From Deltaproteobacteria bacterium (GTDB lineage: Bacteria > Desulfobacterota > Desulfuromonadia > Desulfuromonadales > BM103), in assembly GCA_024636215.1 (NCBI GenBank), contig JAGXHL010000092.1, forward strand, positions 1 through 64,000: a stretch of DNA of 64,000 nucleotides, in the 5' to 3' direction. The notes beneath the pieces are model-generated. The model ran no database searches and was not told the DNA's origin. It saw only the letters and a program-made list of their open reading frames with translations. Position numbers and translations under genes: made by a program. How positions within the stretch are numbered: the first letter of the stretch is position 1; every line of letters begins with the position of its first letter. Of this stretch, positions 28,299-35,307 are shown piece after piece.

Positions 28299-28423
28299 AA
28301 AAAATCTGGCTGGTTCTGGCGGTAGGCATAATGGTATTCAGCCTGTCGGCCTGTGAAACCATGAAGGGCCTCGGCAAAGACGTGGAAGGCGCCGGTGAAT
28401 GGGTTCAGAAAAAAGCAAATTAA
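28295..28423 (+). CDS. entericidin-like small lipoprotein
   Basis: 42 residues: a lipoprotein signal with lipobox LSAC (Cys 20) and a short mature part ETMKGLGKDVEGAGEWVQKKAN. This is the EcnA/EcnB pattern. Entericidins are outer-membrane lipoproteins first described as a stationary-phase toxin/antidote pair, but single copies are common and their role is unclear. Start and lspA stop overlap (ATGA), with AAGGAG in the lspA tail as ribosome site. A strong hairpin terminator follows 2 bp after the stop. Confidence 0.9.
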   Translation: MKKIWLVLAVGIMVFSLSACETMKGLGKDVEGAGEWVQKKAN

Positions 28424-28425
28424 CG

Positions 28426-28453
28426 AAAAGGCTGCCCTTCCAGGCAGCCTTTT
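28426..28453. terminator. bidirectional intrinsic terminator
   Basis: AAAAGGCTGCC and GGCAGCCTTTT form a perfect 11-bp stem with a six-base loop. It closes the ileS-lspA-entericidin unit. The same hairpin ends ~42 bp from the stop of the convergent hydrolase gene and could serve it too. Confidence 0.9.
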
Positions 28454-28494
28454 CTGTCATTCAGCAGTAACTACTTTGCTGAAAGAGACTCATC

Positions 28495-29316
28495 TCAGGC
28501 CACCCTCTGCAAACGAGGGTGATGCAGCTTGATGTTACTCAAACTCTGCAAAAAACCGATCAGGGTCTTGTTGACTGCTTCAGGAGCCTCCAGATTAATC
28601 AGGTGCCCGGCGTCATTGATGATCTGACGAACAGCGTTGGCCGGGACAGACGACTTGTGTGCCGGCATGACCCTGTCACGGGCACCGCTCATGATCAAGG
28701 TCGGGACAGGGTAAAGCTGGCCTTCATCGCGATAACCGAGACGCCTCGGCCGGCAAGCCAGGGCTGCCGCCAGGGTTATGTCGGAAGGCTTCTCCATCCA
28801 GCTGCGGAGTTGACCGATCAGATGCAACTTGGATTCTGAAGGCGGTCCGGAAAGGAGGCGCTCACAGAGGTTATCGATAACTGTGGGACGATGGCCTTCT
28901 CGAACCAGCTCGGCCAGATCATAACGGCGAATCTGCTCGGCGGCGTCACTCGGCTGCATCGCAGGCGACAAAAAACAGGTCGCGGCAACCCGGTGGGGGT
29001 AACGCTCCAGCAGGTCGAGCAAAAGCCCGCCGGCCATAGAGATCCCAACCATCACAGCCCGACCGATACCGAGATAGCTCATCAAGACATGGATATCATC
29101 AACCAGACTTGCGAGGCTGAAGCCTTCATCGGCACAAGCACTTTCACCGAAGCCACGCAGATCAGGTGTCACAACCCGCATACCCTGCGCCGACAGAGCC
29201 TCGAGCTGCGACTGCCACATCTGCCGACAGAGTGGAAAACTGTGGATCAGGACAACAGCCGGACCGCAGCCAACATCATCATAAGCCAACCAATTGCCAT
29301 TGATACATGCCTTCAT
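28495..29316 (-). CDS. alpha/beta hydrolase
   Basis: 273 residues from ATG 29316, which has GGAGGT at ideal spacing; an in-frame start at 29367 lacks one. The oxyanion motif is HSFPLCRQMW, the nucleophile lies in GISMAGG, the acid in GARDRVMP and the His in DAGHLINLE, so the catalytic triad is complete. The overall form resembles 3-oxoadipate enol-lactonase/esterase-type hydrolases, but the substrate cannot be read from sequence. It is a single-gene unit, convergent with the ileS cluster. Confidence 0.88.
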   Translation of the reverse strand: MKACINGNWLAYDDVGCGPAVVLIHSFPLCRQMWQSQLEALSAQGMRVVTPDLRGFGESACADEGFSLASLVDDIHVLMSYLGIGRAVMVGISMAGGLLLDLLERYPHRVAATCFLSPAMQPSDAAEQIRRYDLAELVREGHRPTVIDNLCERLLSGPPSESKLHLIGQLRSWMEKPSDITLAAALACRPRRLGYRDEGQLYPVPTLIMSGARDRVMPAHKSSVPANAVRQIINDAGHLINLEAPEAVNKTLIGFLQSLSNIKLHHPRLQRVA

Positions 29317-29467
29317 AAGAGACCTCCAGTCAGTATGGATTGCAATAACGGACATCTCTAATGGCAATTTTCATACCATTGTTTTAAAAAACATTATCAA
29401 ATACATTCTTCAACAATAACGGTTGCTTGTCGATCAGTTAAAAAACTTAATAAGGAGTTTTCATCTG

Positions 29468-29504
29468 CCAGGTTTGCAGATTTGCAAACCTGGATATATT
29501 TTTG
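29468..29504 (+). terminator. isolated hairpin with T-tract, possible small-RNA terminator
   Basis: CCAGGTTTGCA and TGCAAACCTGG form a perfect 11-bp stem with a GATT loop, followed by ATATATTTTTG. It lies in the 356-bp gap between two divergent genes (29317-29672), where no plus-strand gene precedes it. The gap is AT-rich and otherwise shows no gene; a short open frame there lacks a ribosome site. It may end a small RNA starting somewhere after 29320, for which I see no clear promoter. Confidence 0.4.
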
Positions 29505-29672
29505 TTTGCATTTATGCAAAAACTTCAAGGCAAAACCACCAGAGCAGCAAAAACCGAAACAGAAGCGGCAACAAGCAGAGAAAGCTTAACTTACCCGCTC
29601 CTCATGCTTTAAACTCAAGCCTTGTCAAACAGGCGGTCAACCTCTAGAATCACCTTTCCCAGGGAGCTTTCA

Positions 29673-30791
29673 ATGAAGATATGTCTGCTTGAACCTTTCC
29701 ATTCCGGCTCTCACGCCGCCTGGGCAGAAGAGTATGCCCGCCATAGCCGGCATGACGTTGCCTTGCTGACACTGAGTGGAAGACGTTGGAAATGGCGCAT
29801 GCACGGTGGAGCGGTCACCCTGGCCCGCCGCTTTATGGAGAGCGACCTCCAACCCGACCTGCTCCTCGCCAGCGACATGCTCGACCTGACGACTTTTCTT
29901 GCCCTGACCCGTGCGAAGACCTCAAGAATTCCGACGGCAGTCTACTTCCACGAAAACCAGTTGACCTATCCATGGTCTCCGAACGGAACCAATCCGGCAC
30001 AGCAACGCGCCCACTATGCCTTCATCAACTACACCAGCGCCCTGGCCGCCGACCTTGTCCTGTTCAACTCGCACTACCACCTCGAGGCTTTCACCTCTCA
30101 ACTGCCGGAGTTCCTGAGAAACTTTCCTGACCAGCATGAACTGGCAAGCGTTGACCAAATCAAGGACAAGAGCGAGGTTCTCCACCTGGGGCTCGACCTG
30201 CAACGCTTTGACAAATATCGGCAAGAGCAGAATAAAGAGACAACCAAACCACCACTGATCCTATGGAACCACCGCTGGGAATACGATAAGAACCCGGAAG
30301 AATTTTTCGCGGCCCTCTATCGCCTGCAAGAAGAACATTTCTCTTTCGAAGTGGCTGTTCTGGGTGAATCCTACCGCAACTGCCCGCCTGTTTTCAGCGA
30401 GGCGCGGCAACGTCTTGGCGAGCGGATCATTCAGTTTGGCTATGCCGAAAATTTTGCCGATTATGCTCACTGGCTCTGGAGGGCTGACATACTGCCCGTT
30501 CACTCCAATCACGACTTTTTCGGAGCCAGCGTCGTTCAGGCCATCTACTGCGGTTGCACGCCTCTTTTGCCGCGTCGTTTGGCTTACCCTGAACATATCC
30601 CTGCGGCAGTGCAAGACAGCTTTCTCTACGATGACTTTGCAAGCCTGCTGGAGAAGTTACGTAAGCTTTTGAAAACCCCTGTGCAAGACAACCATACCTT
30701 ACGCTCCCACGTCGCCCGCTACGACTGGCATCAGCAGATCGCCCGCTACGATGAACGGTTCAGCAAAATGGTTGTCGAGAAGCAAGCCTGA
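29673..30791 (+). CDS. DUF3524/GTDC1-family glycosyltransferase (tRNA-queuosine mannosyltransferase-like)
   Basis: 372 residues from ATG 29673, which follows AGGGAG; a longer in-frame start at 29622 has none. The N-terminal DUF3524 domain (MKICLLEPFHSGSHAAWAEE, HGGAVTLARR, VYFHENQLTYPW, FINYTSALAADLVLFNS) is followed by a GT4-like domain (WNHRWEYDKNPEEFF, VLGESYRNCPPVF, VVQAIYCGCTPLLP). The animal homologue GTDC1 was identified as the enzyme that adds mannose to queuosine in tRNA-Asp. Bacterial members are assumed, not shown, to do the same here. No queuosine synthesis gene is adjacent. Confidence 0.85.
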   Translation: MKICLLEPFHSGSHAAWAEEYARHSRHDVALLTLSGRRWKWRMHGGAVTLARRFMESDLQPDLLLASDMLDLTTFLALTRAKTSRIPTAVYFHENQLTYPWSPNGTNPAQQRAHYAFINYTSALAADLVLFNSHYHLEAFTSQLPEFLRNFPDQHELASVDQIKDKSEVLHLGLDLQRFDKYRQEQNKETTKPPLILWNHRWEYDKNPEEFFAALYRLQEEHFSFEVAVLGESYRNCPPVFSEARQRLGERIIQFGYAENFADYAHWLWRADILPVHSNHDFFGASVVQAIYCGCTPLLPRRLAYPEHIPAAVQDSFLYDDFASLLEKLRKLLKTPVQDNHTLRSHVARYDWHQQIARYDERFSKMVVEKQA

Positions 30792-30848
30792 CAACTTTTT
30801 CTTGCAACACTCAGCAGAATTGCTAGAGTGCACTGCGACCTCTCATCA

Positions 30849-30869
30849 GAAACAGGAAGCTCCTGTTTC
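30849..30869 (+). other. perfect hairpin in the leader of a tiny lipoprotein
   Basis: GAAACAGGA and TCCTGTTTC form a 9-bp stem with an AGC loop, ending 7 bases before the AAGGAAG ribosome site of the gene at 30885. It may protect or terminate the upstream mRNA or affect translation of the lipoprotein. No U-tract. Confidence 0.4.
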
Positions 30870-30884
30870 ATTTAAGGAAGAACC

Positions 30885-30989
30885 ATGAAAAAGCTTGTTT
30901 TGCTCGCCCTGCTCCTGCTGTTCAGTCTGTTGGTTACAACAGGGTGCATTCCGGACCTGCCGGGGCCCATCGGCATTCCGGGGATTTAA
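30885..30989 (+). CDS. 34-residue lipoprotein
   Basis: ATG 30885 follows AAGGAAG. The product MKKLVLLALLLLFSLLVTTGC is a clear lipoprotein signal (Cys 21) followed by only 13 residues, IPDLPGPIGIPGI, rich in Pro and Gly. I recognise no family. It ends 58 bp before the start of the aminotransferase gene. Good start signals and a perfect lipobox argue for a real gene despite its size. Confidence 0.65.
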   Translation: MKKLVLLALLLLFSLLVTTGCIPDLPGPIGIPGI

Positions 30990-31047
30990 AAACGCTAAGA
31001 GCTGCAACCTGGAGCAAACGTCTTCACTCGACCAGGAGTCAAGGATC

Positions 31048-32217
31048 TTGCAAACTGCCGTCAAAGGACATGTCGCCCGGCGCGCCGCCGAAATCACGCC
31101 GTTTCTCGCTATGGAAATCATGGAGCGCGCCAAAACTCTCGAGGCAGAGGGGCGCGAGATTATCTATCTCTGCCTTGGCGAACCTGATTTTCCGACCCCC
31201 GAACCGATCGTTAAGGCCGCACAAGAGGCGATGCTCGCGGGAGAGACACGCTACACCCATTCTCTCGGCCGTATCGAGTTACGCCAAGCGATCGCAGAAC
31301 ATTACCATAAACGCTATAAAGTCGGCGTCGACCCGGCACAGATCATTGTCTCCTCGGGCACCAGTCCCTTGATGCTGCTGCTCTTTGCTGCGCTGTGCAA
31401 CCCGGACGACGAAGTCATCCTCAGCGATCCAGGTTACGCCTGCTATGCCAACTTCATCCGCTTTGTCGGTGCCAAACCGCGCTTTTTAAGAACCCGCCCC
31501 GAGCAGGGCTTTCAACCACAGCCAAAGGATGTGCGCACTCTGATCAACGCCAGGACAAAGGCCCTGTTGATCAACTCGCCGGCCAATCCGGCCGGCTCGG
31601 TTCTCACTCAAGCAGAACTCGCCGCACTCGCAGAACTGCCAATCCCGATGGTCTCGGATGAAATTTATCACGGCCTGACTTACGAAGGGGAAGAGCACAG
31701 CATTCTGGAATTTACCGATGAGGCTTTTGTTCTCGGTGGTTTTTCTAAAGCTTACGCTATGACCGGCTGGCGACTTGGCTACCTGATCGCACCGCAAGCT
31801 TCGATCCGAACCCTGCAGACACTGCACCAGAATGTATTGATCAGCGCCAACAGTTTTGTCCAGTTGGCCGGCGTCGCCGCTCTGAAGGAGTGCGATACCT
31901 ACGTCGCAGAGATGCGCAGGGAGTATAATCGAAGGCGACACCAGCTGATTCCACGTCTTGAGGAAATCGGTCTGAAAGTGCACACGCATCCGGTTGGAGC
32001 CTTCTACGTACTTGCTGATGCCCGTCACATCAGTAACGATTCTCTGGCCCTGGCCTAGGAGATCCTTGAGGCAACCGGTGTCGCCCTCACACCCGGCATC
32101 GATTTTGGACAGGGCGCAGAAGGCTTTCTGCGTTTCTCTTATGCCAACTCGATGGCAAACCTCAATGCCGCGGTCGATCGGCTCGCTGATTATTTCCGTC
32201 AACGGGGATGGCTATGA
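31048..32217 (+). pseudogene. PLP-dependent aminotransferase (fold type I) interrupted by an in-frame TAG
   Basis: The frame codes for an aspartate/aromatic-type aminotransferase: IYLCLGEPDFPTPEPIV, SSGTSPLMLLL, INSPANPAGSVL, VSDEIYHGLTY and the PLP lysine in GGFSKAYAMTGWRLGY. At 32056-32058 a TAG follows ...SNDSLALA, and the same frame continues without shift for 52 more codons (EILEATGVALTPGIDFGQGAEGFLRFSYA...) to TGA at 32215. The continuation contains the conserved C-terminal Gly/Arg substrate-binding segment, so truncation should inactivate or weaken the enzyme. Homologues have an aromatic residue here, so TAC or TAT to TAG is the likely change. It could be a real pseudogene, a sequencing error or read-through. 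The start is probably TTG 31048, with AGGAG 10 bases upstream. Confidence 0.8.
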
Positions 32218-32262
32218 CCAGGGCAAACCGACAGCAGAACACCGATCGATAAGGAATTCTTA

Positions 32263-34041
32263 TCAGAACAGGTATTTCTCCTCTTCGCAAACTGTCGTAG
32301 CCAGCAAGCGCTTGGCCTCTAGCAGTCCGGTTGCGTCATACTTGGCAAAGCGTCGCACTCCGGAGAGGACCATCAACAGCTGATCGCCTTCCTCGACGTA
32401 AAAAGCAGCTTTCTTTGCCGCACTCCCGGCGATCTCCGTAGCACCGAAAGCAAACACCTTGACGACTGCCGCAAGCAGAGCCTTGTTCTTTGCATTGGCC
32501 GTGCGTCCGGCTTTCTCAGCACGCAACACGGCACTTTCAATGGCAAAGATCTGAATCGCAATATCGGCTGCGGCGATAAGGATTTCCTGCTCATCGGCGA
32601 GCTTTGTCATATACTTCTGCACCGCCGTACCGGCGAGAATCAAAAACAGCGTCTTGAGGTTTTTCAACAGGGCTTTTTCGGCGGCAAAGGCAATCGCCGT
32701 GTCCAACTCTTCAAAACTCGGCGTCATCAGGGCTTCAAAAGCCTTCATCGCCTCGGCCTGCAGCGGCAGTTCTCCCTTCAAAGACTTCTTCAGGATCATG
32801 CCTGGGATCAACAAGCGGTTGATTTCATTGGTACCTTCCCAAATCCGGTTAATCCGCTCATCTCGATAGAAGCGTTCCGCCGGATATTCACTGACAAAAC
32901 CGTAACCGCCGTGGATTTGCACCACCTCATCAACCGTCCGGGCCAGGACTTCACTGCAGAACACCTTGGAGATGGCACACTCGGTGGCATATTCCTCAAT
33001 AGCCTTTTGATACTCTACATAATAATTGTCGATAGCCCTGTCGATCGTCGCCAGTTTGGTATCCAGCAATCCAGCCAGACGGTAAACCAGTGATTCAGCC
33101 GCAAAGATGTCCGCGGCCATATCAGCGATCTTTTCCTTAATCGCACCGAAAGCACCAATCGGTTGGTTAAACTGTTTCCGCTCGTTGGCATACTTGACGC
33201 CGACCAGGGCAACCTGCTTGGCCGCACCTGTGACACAGGCAGCAAGTTTGAAGCGGCCGACATTCAGGACATTAAAGGCGATCTTATGGCCCTTGCCGAC
33301 GTCACCGAGCAGGTTCTCCACCGGGACCTTACAGTTATCGAGAATGACTTGAGTCGTCGACGACCCCTTGATGCCCATCTTTTTCTCTTCGGTGCCAATG
33401 ACGAGACCTTCAAAGTCCTTCTCGACCAGGAATGCGCTAAAAAGTTGCTTGTCGATCTTGGCAAACACAGTGAAGAGGCTGGCAAAGCTGCCATTGGTAA
33501 TGAACTGTTTGGTACCGTTAAGGAGGTAGTGGCTACCGTCCTCACTTAATGTCGCGGTCGCTCTTGCGCCGAGGGCGTCGCTGCCTGAGCCCGGTTCAGT
33601 CAGACAGTAGGCCGCCACCCATTCACCACTAACCAGTTTCGGCAGGTACTTCTCTTTCTGTGCCTCGGTCCCATAGTAAACCAGCGGCAAGGTGCCGATT
33701 CCGGTATGTGCGGCGTAGGCAACGGAAAGAGCCCCGGCCGGAGCGATCTTTTCGGCAACCAGCATACTGGTCACCTTGTCGAGTTCCAGACCGCCATACG
33801 CCTCAGGGGTATCGATCATCAACAAGCCGAGATCGCCACATTTCTGAAACGCTTCAATGAGCACATCGAAGTTCTGGGCCTCAATTTCATCAAGCTGCGG
33901 CACGACCTCATTGTTGACGAACTGCTCGGTGGTTTCACCAATCTGCCTCTGCTCGTCAGTGAACTCTTCGGGTGTGAAGATTTCGTCACAGGCAACCTCG
34001 GTGATCAGAAATTCACCGCCCTTGAAAATTCGCTCTGTCAT
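32263..34041 (-). CDS. fadE: acyl-CoA dehydrogenase, VLCAD-like
   Basis: 592 residues. An N-terminal ACAD helical domain, middle beta domain (YCLTEPGSGSDALGARA) and C-terminal domain (QIHGGYGFVSEYPAERFYRDERI, catalytic Glu in RIWEGTNEI) are followed by a ~170-residue extra helical domain as in very-long-chain enzymes. It oxidises acyl-CoA to trans-2-enoyl-CoA and passes electrons to ETF. It is the last gene of fadD-fadB-fadA-fadE, 32 bp after fadA. Position next to the ole and pfa genes suggests long acyl chains as substrates (inference). Confidence 0.92.
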   Translation of the reverse strand: MTERIFKGGEFLITEVACDEIFTPEEFTDEQRQIGETTEQFVNNEVVPQLDEIEAQNFDVLIEAFQKCGDLGLLMIDTPEAYGGLELDKVTSMLVAEKIAPAGALSVAYAAHTGIGTLPLVYYGTEAQKEKYLPKLVSGEWVAAYCLTEPGSGSDALGARATATLSEDGSHYLLNGTKQFITNGSFASLFTVFAKIDKQLFSAFLVEKDFEGLVIGTEEKKMGIKGSSTTQVILDNCKVPVENLLGDVGKGHKIAFNVLNVGRFKLAACVTGAAKQVALVGVKYANERKQFNQPIGAFGAIKEKIADMAADIFAAESLVYRLAGLLDTKLATIDRAIDNYYVEYQKAIEEYATECAISKVFCSEVLARTVDEVVQIHGGYGFVSEYPAERFYRDERINRIWEGTNEINRLLIPGMILKKSLKGELPLQAEAMKAFEALMTPSFEELDTAIAFAAEKALLKNLKTLFLILAGTAVQKYMTKLADEQEILIAAADIAIQIFAIESAVLRAEKAGRTANAKNKALLAAVVKVFAFGATEIAGSAAKKAAFYVEEGDQLLMVLSGVRRFAKYDATGLLEAKRLLATTVCEEEKYLF

Positions 34042-34073
34042 GCCCCACCTCTCGGATCTTTGTGTTGACTGGT

Positions 34074-35246
34074 TTAGATGCGTTCAAAAATACCGGCAGC
34101 GCCCATGCCGCCGCCGATACACATGGAGACCATACCGTAGCGCGATTGCCGTCGTACCATTTCGTGCAGCAGGGTCGCCGTCAACTTGGCACCGGTGCAG
34201 CCAAGAGGGTGGCCGAGGGCAATCGCGCCACCATTGACGTTGATGATTTCAGGGTTCAGATGCAACGCCTTGATAACCGCAAGGGCCTGGGCGGCAAAAG
34301 CTTCATTGAGCTCAAACAGGTCGAGATCTTTTTGCTCCAGACCGGCCATTTTGAGGGCCACAGGAACAGCCTCCACCGGACCGATGCCCATGATTTCCGG
34401 CGGCACTCCCCTGACCGCAAAACTGACAAAGCGTGCCAGGGGGTCCCTGCCCAGCCGCTTGAGAAACGCCTCGGAGACCACCAGCGTCACCGCAGCACCG
34501 TCGGTCATCTGTGAGGTGTTGCCGGCCGTCACCGTGCCGTTGACCTTAAATGCCGGTTTGAGCCGGGCCAGACCAGCCGCCGTGGTGTCGGCGCGTACAC
34601 CATCGTCAGTACTGACCACAAGCTGGGTCTTCTGCAGCTTGCCCTTGTTAATCACCGTCTCCTCAACCTGTACGGGAATGATTTCATCTACGAAACGGCC
34701 AGCGGCAATGGCCGCTGCCGCCTTGGTGTGGCTGCCGGCGGCAAACAGATCCTGAGCCTCACGATCGATAGTATACTGCTCGGCGACCAACTCTGCCGTG
34801 ATCCCCATCGCCGCAAAAGTTTGCGGCCATTCTGCGACCAGGGTCGGGTTGGCGCTGAACTTGTTGCCTCCCATCGGCACCATGGTCATCGATTCGACGC
34901 CACCCGCCACAATACAATCGGCGCCACCGGCCATGATTCTTTCTGCCGCCAGAGCTATCGACTGCAAACCCGAAGAACAGAACCGGTTAATGGTCTGGGC
35001 TGGAACCTGGTAAGGGATTCCAGCTTTCAGGGCAGCAATCCTGGCGACATTCATCCCCTGCTCCCCCTCCGGAAAGGCACAACCGAGGATGACGTCATCG
35101 ATTTCCTGCGCATCAACATCGGTGCGTTCAATCAGCCCGGCAATAGCCGTTGCAGCCAGATCATCGGGACGTATATCTTTAAATTTGCCTTTTTTGGCAC
35201 GGCAGCCAGCGGTTCGGTAGGAGGCCAGGATGTAAGCAGTTTTCAT
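34074..35246 (-). CDS. fadA: acetyl-CoA acyltransferase (3-ketoacyl-CoA thiolase)
   Basis: 390 residues, standard thiolase length. The nucleophilic Cys is in NRFCSSGLQSI, the His in GGAIALGHPLGCTGAK and the second Cys in SMCIGGGMGAAGIFERI. It cleaves 3-ketoacyl-CoA to acetyl-CoA and a shortened acyl-CoA. It lies between fadB and fadE in one run. Confidence 0.95.
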   Translation of the reverse strand: MKTAYILASYRTAGCRAKKGKFKDIRPDDLAATAIAGLIERTDVDAQEIDDVILGCAFPEGEQGMNVARIAALKAGIPYQVPAQTINRFCSSGLQSIALAAERIMAGGADCIVAGGVESMTMVPMGGNKFSANPTLVAEWPQTFAAMGITAELVAEQYTIDREAQDLFAAGSHTKAAAAIAAGRFVDEIIPVQVEETVINKGKLQKTQLVVSTDDGVRADTTAAGLARLKPAFKVNGTVTAGNTSQMTDGAAVTLVVSEAFLKRLGRDPLARFVSFAVRGVPPEIMGIGPVEAVPVALKMAGLEQKDLDLFELNEAFAAQALAVIKALHLNPEIINVNGGAIALGHPLGCTGAKLTATLLHEMVRRQSRYGMVSMCIGGGMGAAGIFERI

Positions 35247-35307
35247 TTCGTTTCTCCCTGAGCAAGGAGTTGATCGGCCGTGTCCGTCCGGAGCTTTCGG
35301 ATGGACA

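Noticed and set aside
29423..29647. 74-residue plus-strand frame before the glycosyltransferase
   Set aside because: No start signals; it runs through the hairpin at 29468 and has no coherent composition.
32056..32058. TAG in the aminotransferase as a pyrrolysine or recoded codon
   Set aside because: No pyl genes or suppressor tRNA are in the window, and the expected residue is aromatic, not a catalytic lysine analogue. A point mutation or sequencing error is simpler.
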